From positions 1,116,001 through 1,180,000 of the forward strand of contig JAGVRJ010000005.1 in assembly GCA_019059635.1 (NCBI GenBank): DNA of 64,000 nucleotides, in the 5' to 3' direction. Source of the stretch: Proales similis (Eukaryota > Rotifera > Eurotatoria > Ploima > Proalidae). Positions 55,301 to 64,000 of the stretch are shown piece after piece. Numbering within the stretch: position 1 is the stretch's first letter; each line of letters starts with the position of its first letter. The notes beneath the pieces are model-generated. The model was not told the origin of the DNA. It saw only the letters and a program-made list of their open reading frames with translations, and made no database searches. A program made the position numbers and the translations under genes.

Positions 55301-56379
55301 CTCTTGGCGACAGCATGAACAAGGGCCATGATCTGCTGTCTTATTTTGTAAGTGCGCTCTATTCACTGTTTGCTTCTAGTTCATTCTTATCTATTCTCGA
55401 ATTGTTTACCAAAAATGTGTAGAAGAAGCGGAAGACAAATTTTGTCAATAAGACGATTAGAATCAGATTGCGAACTGACCTGTTCAAACAAAACGAAAAG
55501 TTTCTCTGCGCCGTGTCTAAGTCGGTCAAAGCAGACTCAAGCGGCCTAGCGCAAATAGAGATCGAAAGCGAGCTGCTCAACAAGCTGATCGTTCTCATCA
55601 CAATACTTGTTTGTGACGAGACAGAGTATGACGAAGCTTACATCGCCTCCTTTCTCAAAGGCCTCGACGAGCAGGACGATCAGCTTGAAGACGACGACCT
55701 CTCCAGTCAATATTCGACTCTGTCCTCCATACTCGGAATTGAGGCATGTTTCTGTCCTCTTCAATTGTCCACCAGCCATTTGAATTTATCAGCTCAATTT
55801 AGAAACCAGTCGGCTCTGAGGCCATACATTCGAATTCCGGACGGTCGGTCAATAATCGACAAAAGGCCAACCATGTCGAGCATGTGGAAATGTAAATTTC
55901 ATTAGAGCTGTTTAATGTGCGATATGTAGTCTCAATCTGATCTTTGCAGACCAATTCAAATAGACACGGGCAAGGCAAGAGGCCAGGTGAGGGGCAAAAA
56001 TCAATCAGCCGCCTGGGATCAGTATTTGAGCAAAATGACGGACGCCAAGACAGTGAGCAAAGACGCGTGTTCATCTAAACGAAGCTCCACTCGACAGACC
56101 AGAGAGTCAAACATATCGGCCTGCGATGTTCGTCAATCGAGCATCTTGCAGGTTGAAGAAAAGGAATACTGGGATCAAGTGGTAACCACGACCACAACAA
56201 CAACCGTTCAAAGGTTAAACTCGGACGAGCTGTTCTGTCAGCTCGATGCATACGATCGGCCTCAATCACAGCGGATCGAGCAAAAAATGCCAAACATAAA
56301 CCGAAAGATTTACTCTTGCCTAAGCAGTTACTTTGCGGAGCCTAAATCGCGACAGGCAAAAAGCAACTCTGTACCATAA
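49338..56379 (+). CDS. TTC28: TPR-repeat protein with CHAT domain, TTC28-like
   Basis: Exons 49338-49668, 49715-54316, 54367-54557, 54623-54931, 54989-55214, 55277-55347, 55423-55891 and 55964-56379 join in frame to about 2204 aa. A Ser-rich N-terminus of about 60 residues precedes a long array of tetratricopeptide repeats (for example LYGNLASAYEKQNRLEQSLSYFEKQ, positions about 120-1000). A CHAT region begins near residue 1435 (HVLFYHKLDV...CWYLSA, then IVYDTSMLKIPFHLL), and the C-terminal extension is Ser/Thr-rich. This order matches TTC28, a large scaffold linked to the spindle midzone in cytokinesis. CHAT is a caspase-like fold, but whether it is catalytic here cannot be told. The last two splice sites (55891 / 55964) are less certain. 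A poly(A) signal is at 56399-56404. Confidence 0.82.
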
Positions 56380-56404
56380 AGACTTTGAAGTGGCCAACAA
56401 TAAA

Positions 56405-57404
56405 TGCTCTATTTTCTTAGTTAAGTGCGCAGTTACAGTTGATTAGGTAACAAATCCGAAAAAGATTAGGCAACTTGATCTGATGAGTGGGGTATAGAGG
56501 GATCGAGAAGCAAACGATAGAAAGGGAAAGCCAATGAAGGGTGACAAAAGTGGGCCCAGATCAGAGTGCATAAGGTGCAATGCCGCACATCTCAAGCGAA
56601 ATGTTGCCTTAACACGCTTTAAGAAGCGCGTTGACATTTACGCGTGGATTTTGCAATCAACTGATTCTAAAGCGCTAAGCACATGAGCGAAATAGAGTTT
56701 TAAGGATCGAGGTGAAAAGGAGTTGCTCGAATACTGGCTACATGCTCTGCTAGCGATGACTTGCTTCCTATTCAAAGCAATTTGAAAGAGGAAGCGAGCG
56801 CGTCGGGCTTGTCTCCCTCTAATTTGGCCTAATTGGTCTTAAATATTTGGCGGGCGGCGATTTTTCCTCTGTCTACATACCGCGACGTCGGCTGCTTAAA
56901 TTTCGACCTTCGAGGCGACTATGGCTCGCTCGATTGAGTATTTGAATTGAGATAATAGATTAATGAGAAATGATTGAATGAAAAAAAAAACTGTTGCAGC
57001 TTTGAGCTCATTAGCCGCTTCAAACAGGCATTGTATTACTGTGTACCTTTGTGTGTATGATGTGTATGAGGACGGCGATGATGATGATCGTCGGCTCGCT
57101 CTAATTCGATTAGCCCGTTTTTTTTCTTCCTTGGCCGACTCGAAGCCGAATAAACTAGATCATTAGAACATATCAAACAAACGAGAGGCGATGAGTTTTC
57201 AATAAATAGCGACGCGCTAAATTTTCGTTTGCTCACTTTATTCAGATTGCAACTATCTCTCTACTCGTTTCTCTCTCGTCGAGACCAGCAAATCTCTCGA
57301 GTTTATCTCTTTTTCAATCAGCTTTGATCTAAACTGTAAAGAGAGCAGATTCCAAAGCCCAAAGAGATCAGCGGCTAGAACAAGAACCAGAATTAGAACG
57401 AAGA
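56405..57404. other. Intergenic region before the Ly6-CBM14 gene
   Basis: About 1 kb without a supported gene. Sequence near 57240-57400 is CT-rich and probably holds the promoter and 5' UTR of the next gene. Confidence 0.4.
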
Positions 57405-59227
57405 ATGCGTCTTCTCGCCCAAGTAAGTCGATGCAGATTTCTACTTGGACTCATCTTCTTCTCTCATCGTTTTCCTTTTTTCAAAGACCATTTTATTCCT
57501 GTTGTCTCTCAACACACTCAATGCGTTTTCCACGTTCGACTCAAGCGACTGTAAGTTTCTTTCGGATATTTTGTCATGATCGAATAAGCTCAATCCGATT
57601 AATAAAGCCGATTTTATCGAATGCTATTGGTGCAACTCGCGCGACATTTATTGCGGCAAGCGAGTCACAGACACAATGGTCACCACAATCAAATGTCCCA
57701 AGCACAGCAAATGCGCCGTCTATACAAATCCTTATGACAACTATTGTAAGTGAACTGAAAAGCATCGCTGCCGCAAGCATTGTCCAAATGAAATCGTTTT
57801 TTCTCTTCCCCCTATCTCTTTCAATCTCAATCTAAAGACTTGCACCGTGGCTGCTCGTACGGCATGGACCTCGGAGATATCAAAGTGGATAATGGTTGCT
57901 TTGTTGAAAGCGATGGATCAACATTTTGCTTCTGCGATTTCAATCGGTTGGCTCTTTTTTAACCAATTTTTGTCTAAAAAATATTTTAATCGCAACCGAC
58001 GAAAAGATGCAATGCGGCTGGAATAATCGATTTAAGGAATTTGGGCAAAGAAGTTTCCACTGAGACTGCTCGGCAACAGCCAGTCAAGCCGTTTTACAAG
58101 ACTGATAGCCAATTTACTCAAGAACTACTAGAATCGCAAACAAGCAGAGGCAAAGAGAAGCCCGTGTCTGGCGGCCAAGAACACAAGTCCACCTCGGCCA
58201 ACACTGAATTTCCGTTTGACACTGCATACGACCCAAACAAGAACAACTTGGATCAGCTGCTGATCGACTATTTGAATTTTTCACAAAACATGAGCAAGAA
58301 ATCAGGCAGCCTGAACGACAACGGCCTAAGTAGAGACGAGATCATTCAAAAACTAGAACGAATCACTCAGGAGCTTAAGGGCCCAGAAATAGCCAGCACT
58401 TCGGTCGATGTGCGACCTGAGACCACAACTCATAATTACATGGAAGCGGCAATTGCGTCCGGCAATGTAAACGAGAAGAAGCTGCCTGCGCTCGAGTTGG
58501 CCAAGTTAAATTTTGAACGAAAAACTGCGCCACCTCTGTTTTACATTCCCAAGCAGAAACAGTCCAAGTCAGAGATTGAAACAACTCAGACAACGGCGGA
58601 CTCGAGTGTGACCGCATTCAAATTCAACGTGGATAGCAAATTGGCCCAGAACTTCCTAAACAGCTCATACTTTCGAAATCGCTACAAAGTGGAGCCGAAT
58701 CAAAAGCTCAATTTGAAGCTGGTTCGCCGGCCTTTTGAAAAAGCCAACTCGATCTCGAACAATTACGTAATTGACTTGAGACAGGATCGAGGCAAAGCGA
58801 TTACACGCAATTACTTTACAACGCAGACATACGGACGACCGACGACCACAAAATCGTGGCTGTACAAGCTGAAGGCCAAACTCGAAAGCCAACACCAAGA
58901 AGAGAGAACAAGTTCGCCTTCATACGACTGGACCTATGTTCTAAGTGACAAATATCGCAGTGGTAAGTTCAATTTTCAGACTATTTTAGTTCTCAGTTCA
59001 ATCGGTCTAATCGAGTTTGATTCGCAAATTCTTTAAAAGAACTGAAACTGGACTTCAAGTGTCCGAGCGACGGCCTTTTCAAGCATCCGAGCAACTGCCA
59101 GCAGTTTCTGCAGTGCGTTTATTTTGGCACAGTTCATCAGCGCTTTTATGTTCTGGACTGCCCTGCAAATCTTTACTTTAACGCCAATCTTCAGCTCTGT
59201 GACTACAGGCAAAATGTCCAATGTTAG
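57405..59227 (+). CDS. Secreted protein with Ly6/quiver-like domain and C-terminal chitin-binding domain
   Basis: Exons 57405-57422, 57487-57550, 57608-57745, 57838-57946, 58007-58962 and 59040-59227 join in frame to about 490 aa. The signal peptide (MRLLAQTILFLLSLNTLNA) is spread over two exons. Next comes a cysteine-rich domain of about 85 residues (ECYWCNSRDIYC ... CPKHSKCAVY ... RGCSYG ... CFCDFNRCN), the pattern of Ly6/quiver (sleepless) proteins. A Gln/Lys/Ser/Thr-rich linker of about 310 residues follows. The last 60 residues form a CBM14/peritrophin-A module (FKCPSDGLF ... NCQQFLQCVY ... LDCPANLYFN ... LCDY ... VQC). No GPI-anchor signal is seen, unlike typical quiver proteins, so it is likely an extracellular chitin-associated protein. 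Function is unknown. Confidence 0.82.
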
Positions 59228-59415
59228 CCTCGATCGGCTCAGATTTGGATGGTTGTTTTGTTGACTTTTTCTAACTTCATCCTGATCAATCAGCAGCATT
59301 TTGGCGTTATCCCAGCATTCACAGGTCAACTTCAACCTATCCTTCTCTTGTATGTAAATTCCAAAGCGCTCAAAATTGTTTGTGGACAGAAAATGCCACG
59401 AGTCAGGAGCCAAAA

Positions 59416-59463
59416 AATAAATTCAATTAGATTAAAAGCAGCTCATTTTCGGACAGTTTTATT
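59416..59463. terminator. Convergent poly(A) signals
   Basis: A plus-strand AATAAA at 59416-59421 fits the Ly6-CBM14 gene, and a minus-strand AATAAA (TTTATT at 59458-59463) fits DHTKD1. The two 3' ends nearly meet. Confidence 0.55.
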
Positions 59464-59513
59464 AATTAGACGATGGCGAATGGCAGGAAGCTTATTGTTT
59501 GATTGATTTTGAT

Positions 59514-62500
59514 TTAAGCGAACGGATCGGCGACCACGAACTTTGCCTCGGCCGCATGCAAAGACCCGATTCCGGCAATGGTGCTTTGGACTTGTCGGCC
59601 CGAATATCTCAGCTTGATTCCGATTATGTTTTCGAATCGAGGCGCGACAAACGTCCACGCGCCCATGTTTCGATGCTCCTCTTGAGCCCAGACAAACTCG
59701 GACGCGTTGGCGTACTCGTTCAGCAAATTTCTTATTTCTGCAGCCGGGAACGGCGACAGCTCTTCAATTCGAATTATGGCCGTGTTTCGGGCGTCGCGAT
59801 TTTTCTTCTCTGATTGCAGAGCATAGTAATGCTTGCCGAACACAAATATGAGCTTTTTGACCTCATTCTTGTTCTGAATGGACGGGTCATCGATGACGGC
59901 GTTGAATTGAGTACCGGGCGCGAGTTCGTCAAGCGACGAAACGCATTCGGGCAGGCGTAGGAGCGTTTTGGGACTGGCGATAATCAACGGTTTCCGGTAA
60001 GATTGAACCATCTGTCGCCTCAGCAAATGAAAGTAGTTGGCCGGAGTGGTCGGATGGGCAACAAAATAGTTTATATTGTCCGGATCGACCGCATCTTCGC
60101 GACTCGAGCTCATTTGCAAGAACCGTTCAATTCGACACGATGAGTGCTCTGGTCCTGCTCCGTCGAAACCTTTTGTGTGAATCCGTTCGCTTTAAATGAA
60201 CTTCAAAGTTGCAGCTTTGCTCTTTAGACTTACCATGGGGTAAAAGAAGAACCAAGCCCGACTGGTACATCCACTTGGCTTCACCCGAGCTCAAGTATGT
60301 GTCAATCACAATCTGAGCGCCGTTGAAAAAGTCGCCGAACTGCGCCTCCCATAGAACCAGATTGTTTGGATGATCCAGCGAGAAGCCGTACTCAAAGCCC
60401 ATGACTGCCTCTTCGGACAAGTTCGAATTGCAGACTTCGAAGAAATGCTTTTGATCGGGCGCCAGATGGTTGAGGGGTATGTGAGTGCGATTGTTGTTTT
60501 GATCGACCAGAAGAGCGTGCCGGTGGCTGAATGTTCCTCTTCCACAGTCTTGGCCACTTATTCTCACGTTGAAGCCTTGAAGAAGCAGAGAGCCGACTGC
60601 CAACGCTTCGGCTGTGCTCCAGTCGATTGGCTTGTCTTCGCGCATCCTCTCAATTCTTCTCTTTACGTGTGCTCGTTCAATTGTCGGGTGCACAGACTTG
60701 AACATTCAAACATGCTAAATCTGCAGCTCTGAAGCTTGAATTTCGTGAGCAACTTACAAATTCGGCTGGATACTCGACTGACTTGAGGCCAATTTGTCTG
60801 AGCATTGCCTTGTTAAATCCGGTGTCCCAGTAGGTTCGTTGCGAGTCAGAAGCAGGTTGCATAGAGCTCCATTGTTTTTGCAAATAGCTTTGTCTCGGCC
60901 GAATCTTGTACGTCGACTGGTTCACTTCTTCCAACGCCTTTTCTAAGCTTGCTCTAAATTGGTTCAGCTCATCGACAAGCTGCTGCCGATCGACAGAACT
61001 TGGCAGCTGTTCAAGCAGCTGGCTCTTGTACAGGTCCGGTACACTCGATCGCTGGTTGATTACTTTATACATGCCCGGATTGGTGAACGTGGGATCGTCC
61101 AACTCGTTGTGGCCGTACTTGCGGAAGCAAACAAGGTCAACAATTATATCTTTGCCGAACTGGTTTCGATACATGGCCGCAAACTGAGCTGCTTTGAACA
61201 CTTGTTCGGGATGGTCGCCGTTCACGTGAATGATCGGAAATCCGAAGGCCTTGGCCAGGTCGCTGTTGTAATTGCCCGACCGAGCCAGGTTCGAGGTTGT
61301 AGTGAATCCGAGCTGGTTATTGACCAACAAGTGCACCGTGCCGCCAACAGAGTAATTGGGCAATCTATAGAGCTGAAGACTCTCCGGAACAACTCCCTGG
61401 CCAGCGAATGCAGCATCACCGTGAATCAAAAGCGAGGCGACCTTGCTCGAACGAGTCGACGGCTCATCACTGTACAGCCCGTCTCTTGCCATCATCTGCT
61501 TTGAGCGCGCTTTGCCCAACACGAGCGGGTCAACAATCTAGATTAAGAATCGACCGATTAGTTTCGCTCACAATCGGCTGCACAAATCAAACCTCCAGAT
61601 GTGAAGGGTTCTGGAGAAGACTTAGGTGAAGTTTATTCGATCCGAATGTGACATCAGTCGAGCAGGCTTGTTAAGAAGGGTCAGTTTCAGAAAAGTTCAG
61701 AAAGAGAGAAACTGCCGCCTTACGAAAATGATGGGCAATGTCGCCTGTGGCGCTCACGTCAGCGGAGTATTCGCTTCGACCTTTGAGCTAAATCCAAATC
61801 CAAATCAAATTTAATCAAAAACAAAATAAAGAAGCGTTTACTTTGTTAAAAAGGAAGCGCGGGTCCAAGTCGAGGAATTGAACCATCAAATTTAGCCGAC
61901 CTCGATGCGCGATTCCAATCACCAAATCCTCAAGGCCGCCTGTTAACAAGTTTTAGGACATTTAAAACGAAAAATGAGAGCGACTAAGGCAAAACTCACT
62001 CTCAGCCATTGATTTAAACGTGGAATAGTAGAAGGCCATAGCAGCTTCGCCGCCTTCAAGCGAATAGCGTTTAAAGGTCGGAAATTTGCTCGCCAAAAAG
62101 TGGTCAAATGTCTTGGTTCATTTTGAAAGGAGATTACTGTGGTGATAGCAAAGTAAGCGAGCTGAATGGCCTACTTGCGACTTGAGCATGAGACGGAGAA
62201 TCTCAACACGATCAGCATCACTGACCGGCGCTGAATGCATCGATTCAAACTGGCGCGAGATCCAGTTCTTCTCTAGCTCGTCGTTGATAAAGTCAAACTC
62301 GATCGACATCGAGCCCGAGTAGACTTGATCCAGCTGATGGCTTAGTTCAGATACGCTCATCGAGCTCTTTGAGCCGGCATGAAATAAGCCGGTTGTGTCG
62401 ATAATTTTTGACTTTTCCAAGCCGTATGTGCTGGCGTTGAGCAGCAAGTCGGGCGCAGAGCTGTTTTCCTGCAATCCGAGCGGATCTATTTGAGCTTTTT

Positions 62501-62720
62501 TGAAACCATTTTCTTGATAGGCTCTGATTAGCCGGTAGACATTTGGCTGCTCTCTTCTAATCTCGCCGAGGCGCTTCAGCTCTTCCTGACGCCTGTCCGA
62601 GTCGGCACTTTTCGGCTCAAATGCACTCACATAGATTTCGTTCTGGTAGCGGTAATTTCGACTGGCTACGAGCTCAATACGATTCAGTCTGCTGCCTAGC
62701 TTGGTGCATACTCGCTGCAT
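59514..62720 (-). CDS. DHTKD1: 2-oxoadipate dehydrogenase E1 (DHTKD1)
   Basis: This thiamine-diphosphate enzyme of the mitochondrial 2-oxoadipate dehydrogenase complex turns 2-oxoadipate into glutaryl-CoA in lysine, hydroxylysine and tryptophan breakdown. Eight exons (62175-62720, 62000-62111, 61842-61939, 61724-61787, 61593-61666, 60758-61537, 60234-60696, 59514-60169) join in frame to about 930 aa, the size of DHTKD1. The N-terminus is Arg-rich, as expected for a mitochondrial leader. Motifs include [22 protein letters not shown] (ThDP/Mg binding), [22 protein letters not shown]-like [23 protein letters not shown], and [20 protein letters not shown] is the nearest alternative but is longer and differs at HPTTPA. 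Confidence 0.93.
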
Positions 62721-63235
62721 TTTTTCTTCGAAAGAAAAAAAAAACTGAAAGAGCCAACGAGATTAGTTGATATTCAATCAGGCTAAGGTCGAATCGATCA
62801 AACAAGCAAAGTGACAAAATTAAAGAATAAATGTCAGAAATGAATTAATCGAGATGTTAACTCGGGTCTGCAAGTGAATATTTGTTTGTTTTTATTCAAT
62901 GTGTACAACAACGAACCATTTGAAATTACCGGCAGCAAACAAGGAGAGGAAAACGAGAAACTAAATGTCACAAGAAAAAACAGCACACAAAGACAAACGC
63001 ACGCAGAATAGGGATAGAGAGTTGCAAAAGAAAAAGGAAAAGCATTAGAAAATCGAAATAGCATCGTAGGAGCTCGTTGACCGTTCGAGCAAAGAGATAG
63101 ATAGGCTGAAGAATTAGCATAAATTATAAACTCTTATCTCTTGCGTTTAAGGCTGGCTTTGCTTTTATCACTTTGATCGCTATCGAAGGGTGTGTGTGTG
63201 TGATGTGTGCGAGTTTAGAAGGAGAAGAAGGCAAT
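62721..63235. other. Region upstream of DHTKD1 and downstream of the ARH3-like gene
   Basis: It probably holds the DHTKD1 promoter and the 3' UTR of the ARH3-like gene. A minus-strand AATAAA (TTTATT) lies near 62890-62896, and a short (GT)n run lies near 63190-63201. No coding sequence is supported. Confidence 0.4.
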
Positions 63236-64000
63236 TCATGAGATGGCTGTCTCCGTACTTGAGCATCCCCCGAAGCCGCTGTGAACTTCGCTTGACTCGC
63301 TTTGTAAGCTGACACTAACCTCAAACAACTGCTTGGAAATAGACTCAAACTCTTTGTGACCTTCGCACATTTCGACCAAGTAGTCGGGCAGACCGACTCG
63401 TGAGTAGAACGCACCGGCGATAGCACCAGCCATCGAGGCGATTTTGTGCGACTCGCCGCCAAATGTCATCGCGTAGAGAATGACTCGTTCGACCGGCTTG
63501 AGCTCGACGAACGCGTCACGGCAGTTGAGCTTTGCGTTCAGCTCGTTTGAGCATTTCCTGTCGCTTGCCACTATGAACGCGAGCAGAGCCATCGGTATCG
63601 ACTCGAGCGCAGAGACTCCGCAGTTGGCGATCTGCTTGTAAAATCTGCTCAGGTTTATCCGCTCTCCTCGTTTGCACTTGACAATCAACTTTTGAATTTT
63701 GCGCAGCATGTCCGAATAGGTCATGGCCAGAGCTGGTGGCTGCTTAGATGTCGGCGTCTCTGCTCTTTTAGAGTTTAATTGCTGCCAGTAAAGTTGGCAT
63801 GAACACTGAAAGCCCAAGGAGCTTGGTCGATCGCTGCTATCGTCCTGTTGTTGTTGCTGCTGATCAATAGAATGTTCCAACGTCTGCTCGCAATCGATCA
63901 CAAAATTAAGCACATTATGAAAAAAGGCATCGAAATCAAACTGGCTGGGCTGTTTTGAGTTTTTGAGTGCCACTCGAACCGCATAGGTTTGTTGCAGAGC
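63236..64000 (-). CDS. ADPRS: ADP-ribosylhydrolase ARH3-like, 3' part (runs off the window)
   Basis: ARH3 removes ADP-ribose from serine and cleaves poly(ADP-ribose). The 255 residues in the window are the C-terminal part and are continuous to the edge; the 5' part lies beyond 64000. TYAVRVAL, TYSDMLRKI, SALESIPMAL and SMAGAIAGAFY match the family. A short polyglutamine run (QQQQQQ) lies in the middle. The family's metal-binding GGDTDTIA is here GGESHKIA (63441-63464), so both Asp ligands and the Thr are replaced. This suggests weak or no catalysis, pending the N-terminal metal site outside the window. The last 20 residues could instead be a spliced alternative, since GAG|GTTAGT occurs near 63319. 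Confidence 0.8.
   Translation of the reverse strand, partial: ALQQTYAVRVALKNSKQPSQFDFDAFFHNVLNFVIDCEQTLEHSIDQQQQQQDDSSDRPSSLGFQCSCQLYWQQLNSKRAETPTSKQPPALAMTYSDMLRKIQKLIVKCKRGERINLSRFYKQIANCGVSALESIPMALLAFIVASDRKCSNELNAKLNCRDAFVELKPVERVILYAMTFGGESHKIASMAGAIAGAFYSRVGLPDYLVEMCEGHKEFESISKQLFEVSVSLQSESSEVHSGFGGCSSTETAIS

Noticed and set aside
57036..57236. Short frames near 56978-57236
   Set aside because: They are simple-sequence and poly-A/T derived, with no similarity to the coding style of the window.
1..64000. Mobile elements, viral insertions and toxin genes
   Set aside because: No transposase, reverse transcriptase, integrase, terminal repeats or viral protein motifs were seen. The tandem CBM14/EGF repeat is a gene duplication and not an element.

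Overview
This is a 64 kb window of a compact, gene-dense animal nuclear genome. Most introns are about 40-80 bp with GT..AG ends, intergenic gaps are a few hundred bases to about 3 kb, and exons can be very long (3.4-4.8 kb). An axonemal dynein implies motile cilia or flagella. Chitin-binding (CBM14) proteins, a Ly6/quiver-type protein and a possible kinin-like neuropeptide suggest a small protostome such as a tardigrade, minute annelid or rotifer. I cannot resolve the lineage. I saw no tRNA, rRNA, CRISPR array or transposon.

Layout. 0.1-14 kb: a complete 21-exon DNAH6 axonemal dynein heavy chain (+). 14.5-15 kb: a small secreted peptide precursor (+). 15.2-20 kb: two tandem secreted CBM14+EGF proteins (-) that share an 835-bp almost identical tract, best read as gene conversion. 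20.7-25.3 kb: a type I PIP5-kinase (+) with two alternative 3' ends. 26.2-28 kb: a lysosomal-type histidine acid phosphatase (+). 28.5-29.4 kb: TBP (-). 29.9-31.7 kb: a tandem pair of PHOSPHO-type HAD phosphatases (+). 31.9-32.9 kb: an unrecognised gene (-). 34.4-36 kb: TIMM9 and PRDX5 (both -), with PRDX5 head-to-head with a single-exon MCM3AP/SAC3 gene (+, 36.2-41 kb). 42-44.4 kb: a LIM-domain LIMK/TESK kinase (-). 44.4-47.4 kb: a gene-poor stretch. 47.4-47.9 kb: LC3/ATG8 (+). 49.3-56.4 kb: a TTC28-like TPR+CHAT protein (+). 57.4-59.2 kb: a secreted protein joining a Ly6/quiver domain to CBM14 (+). 59.5-62.7 kb: DHTKD1 (-). 63.2 kb to the window end: the 3' part of an ADP-ribosylhydrolase of the ARH3 type (-), whose metal-binding motif is altered.

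Most genes are unrelated housekeeping or ciliary genes that happen to be neighbours. The real local relationships are two tandem duplications (the CBM14/EGF pair and the PHOSPHO pair), the PRDX5/MCM3AP divergent promoter, and several tail-to-tail pairs whose poly(A) signals lie within about 50 bp. The most distinctive items are the conversion tract, the Ly6-CBM14 fusion, the ARH3-like candidate pseudoenzyme, the alternative PIP5K tails, a possible stop-codon readthrough in the acid phosphatase, and the kinin-like peptide. Splice sites were assigned by eye from GT/AG motifs, frame continuity and family similarity recalled from general knowledge. No alignment or search was run.
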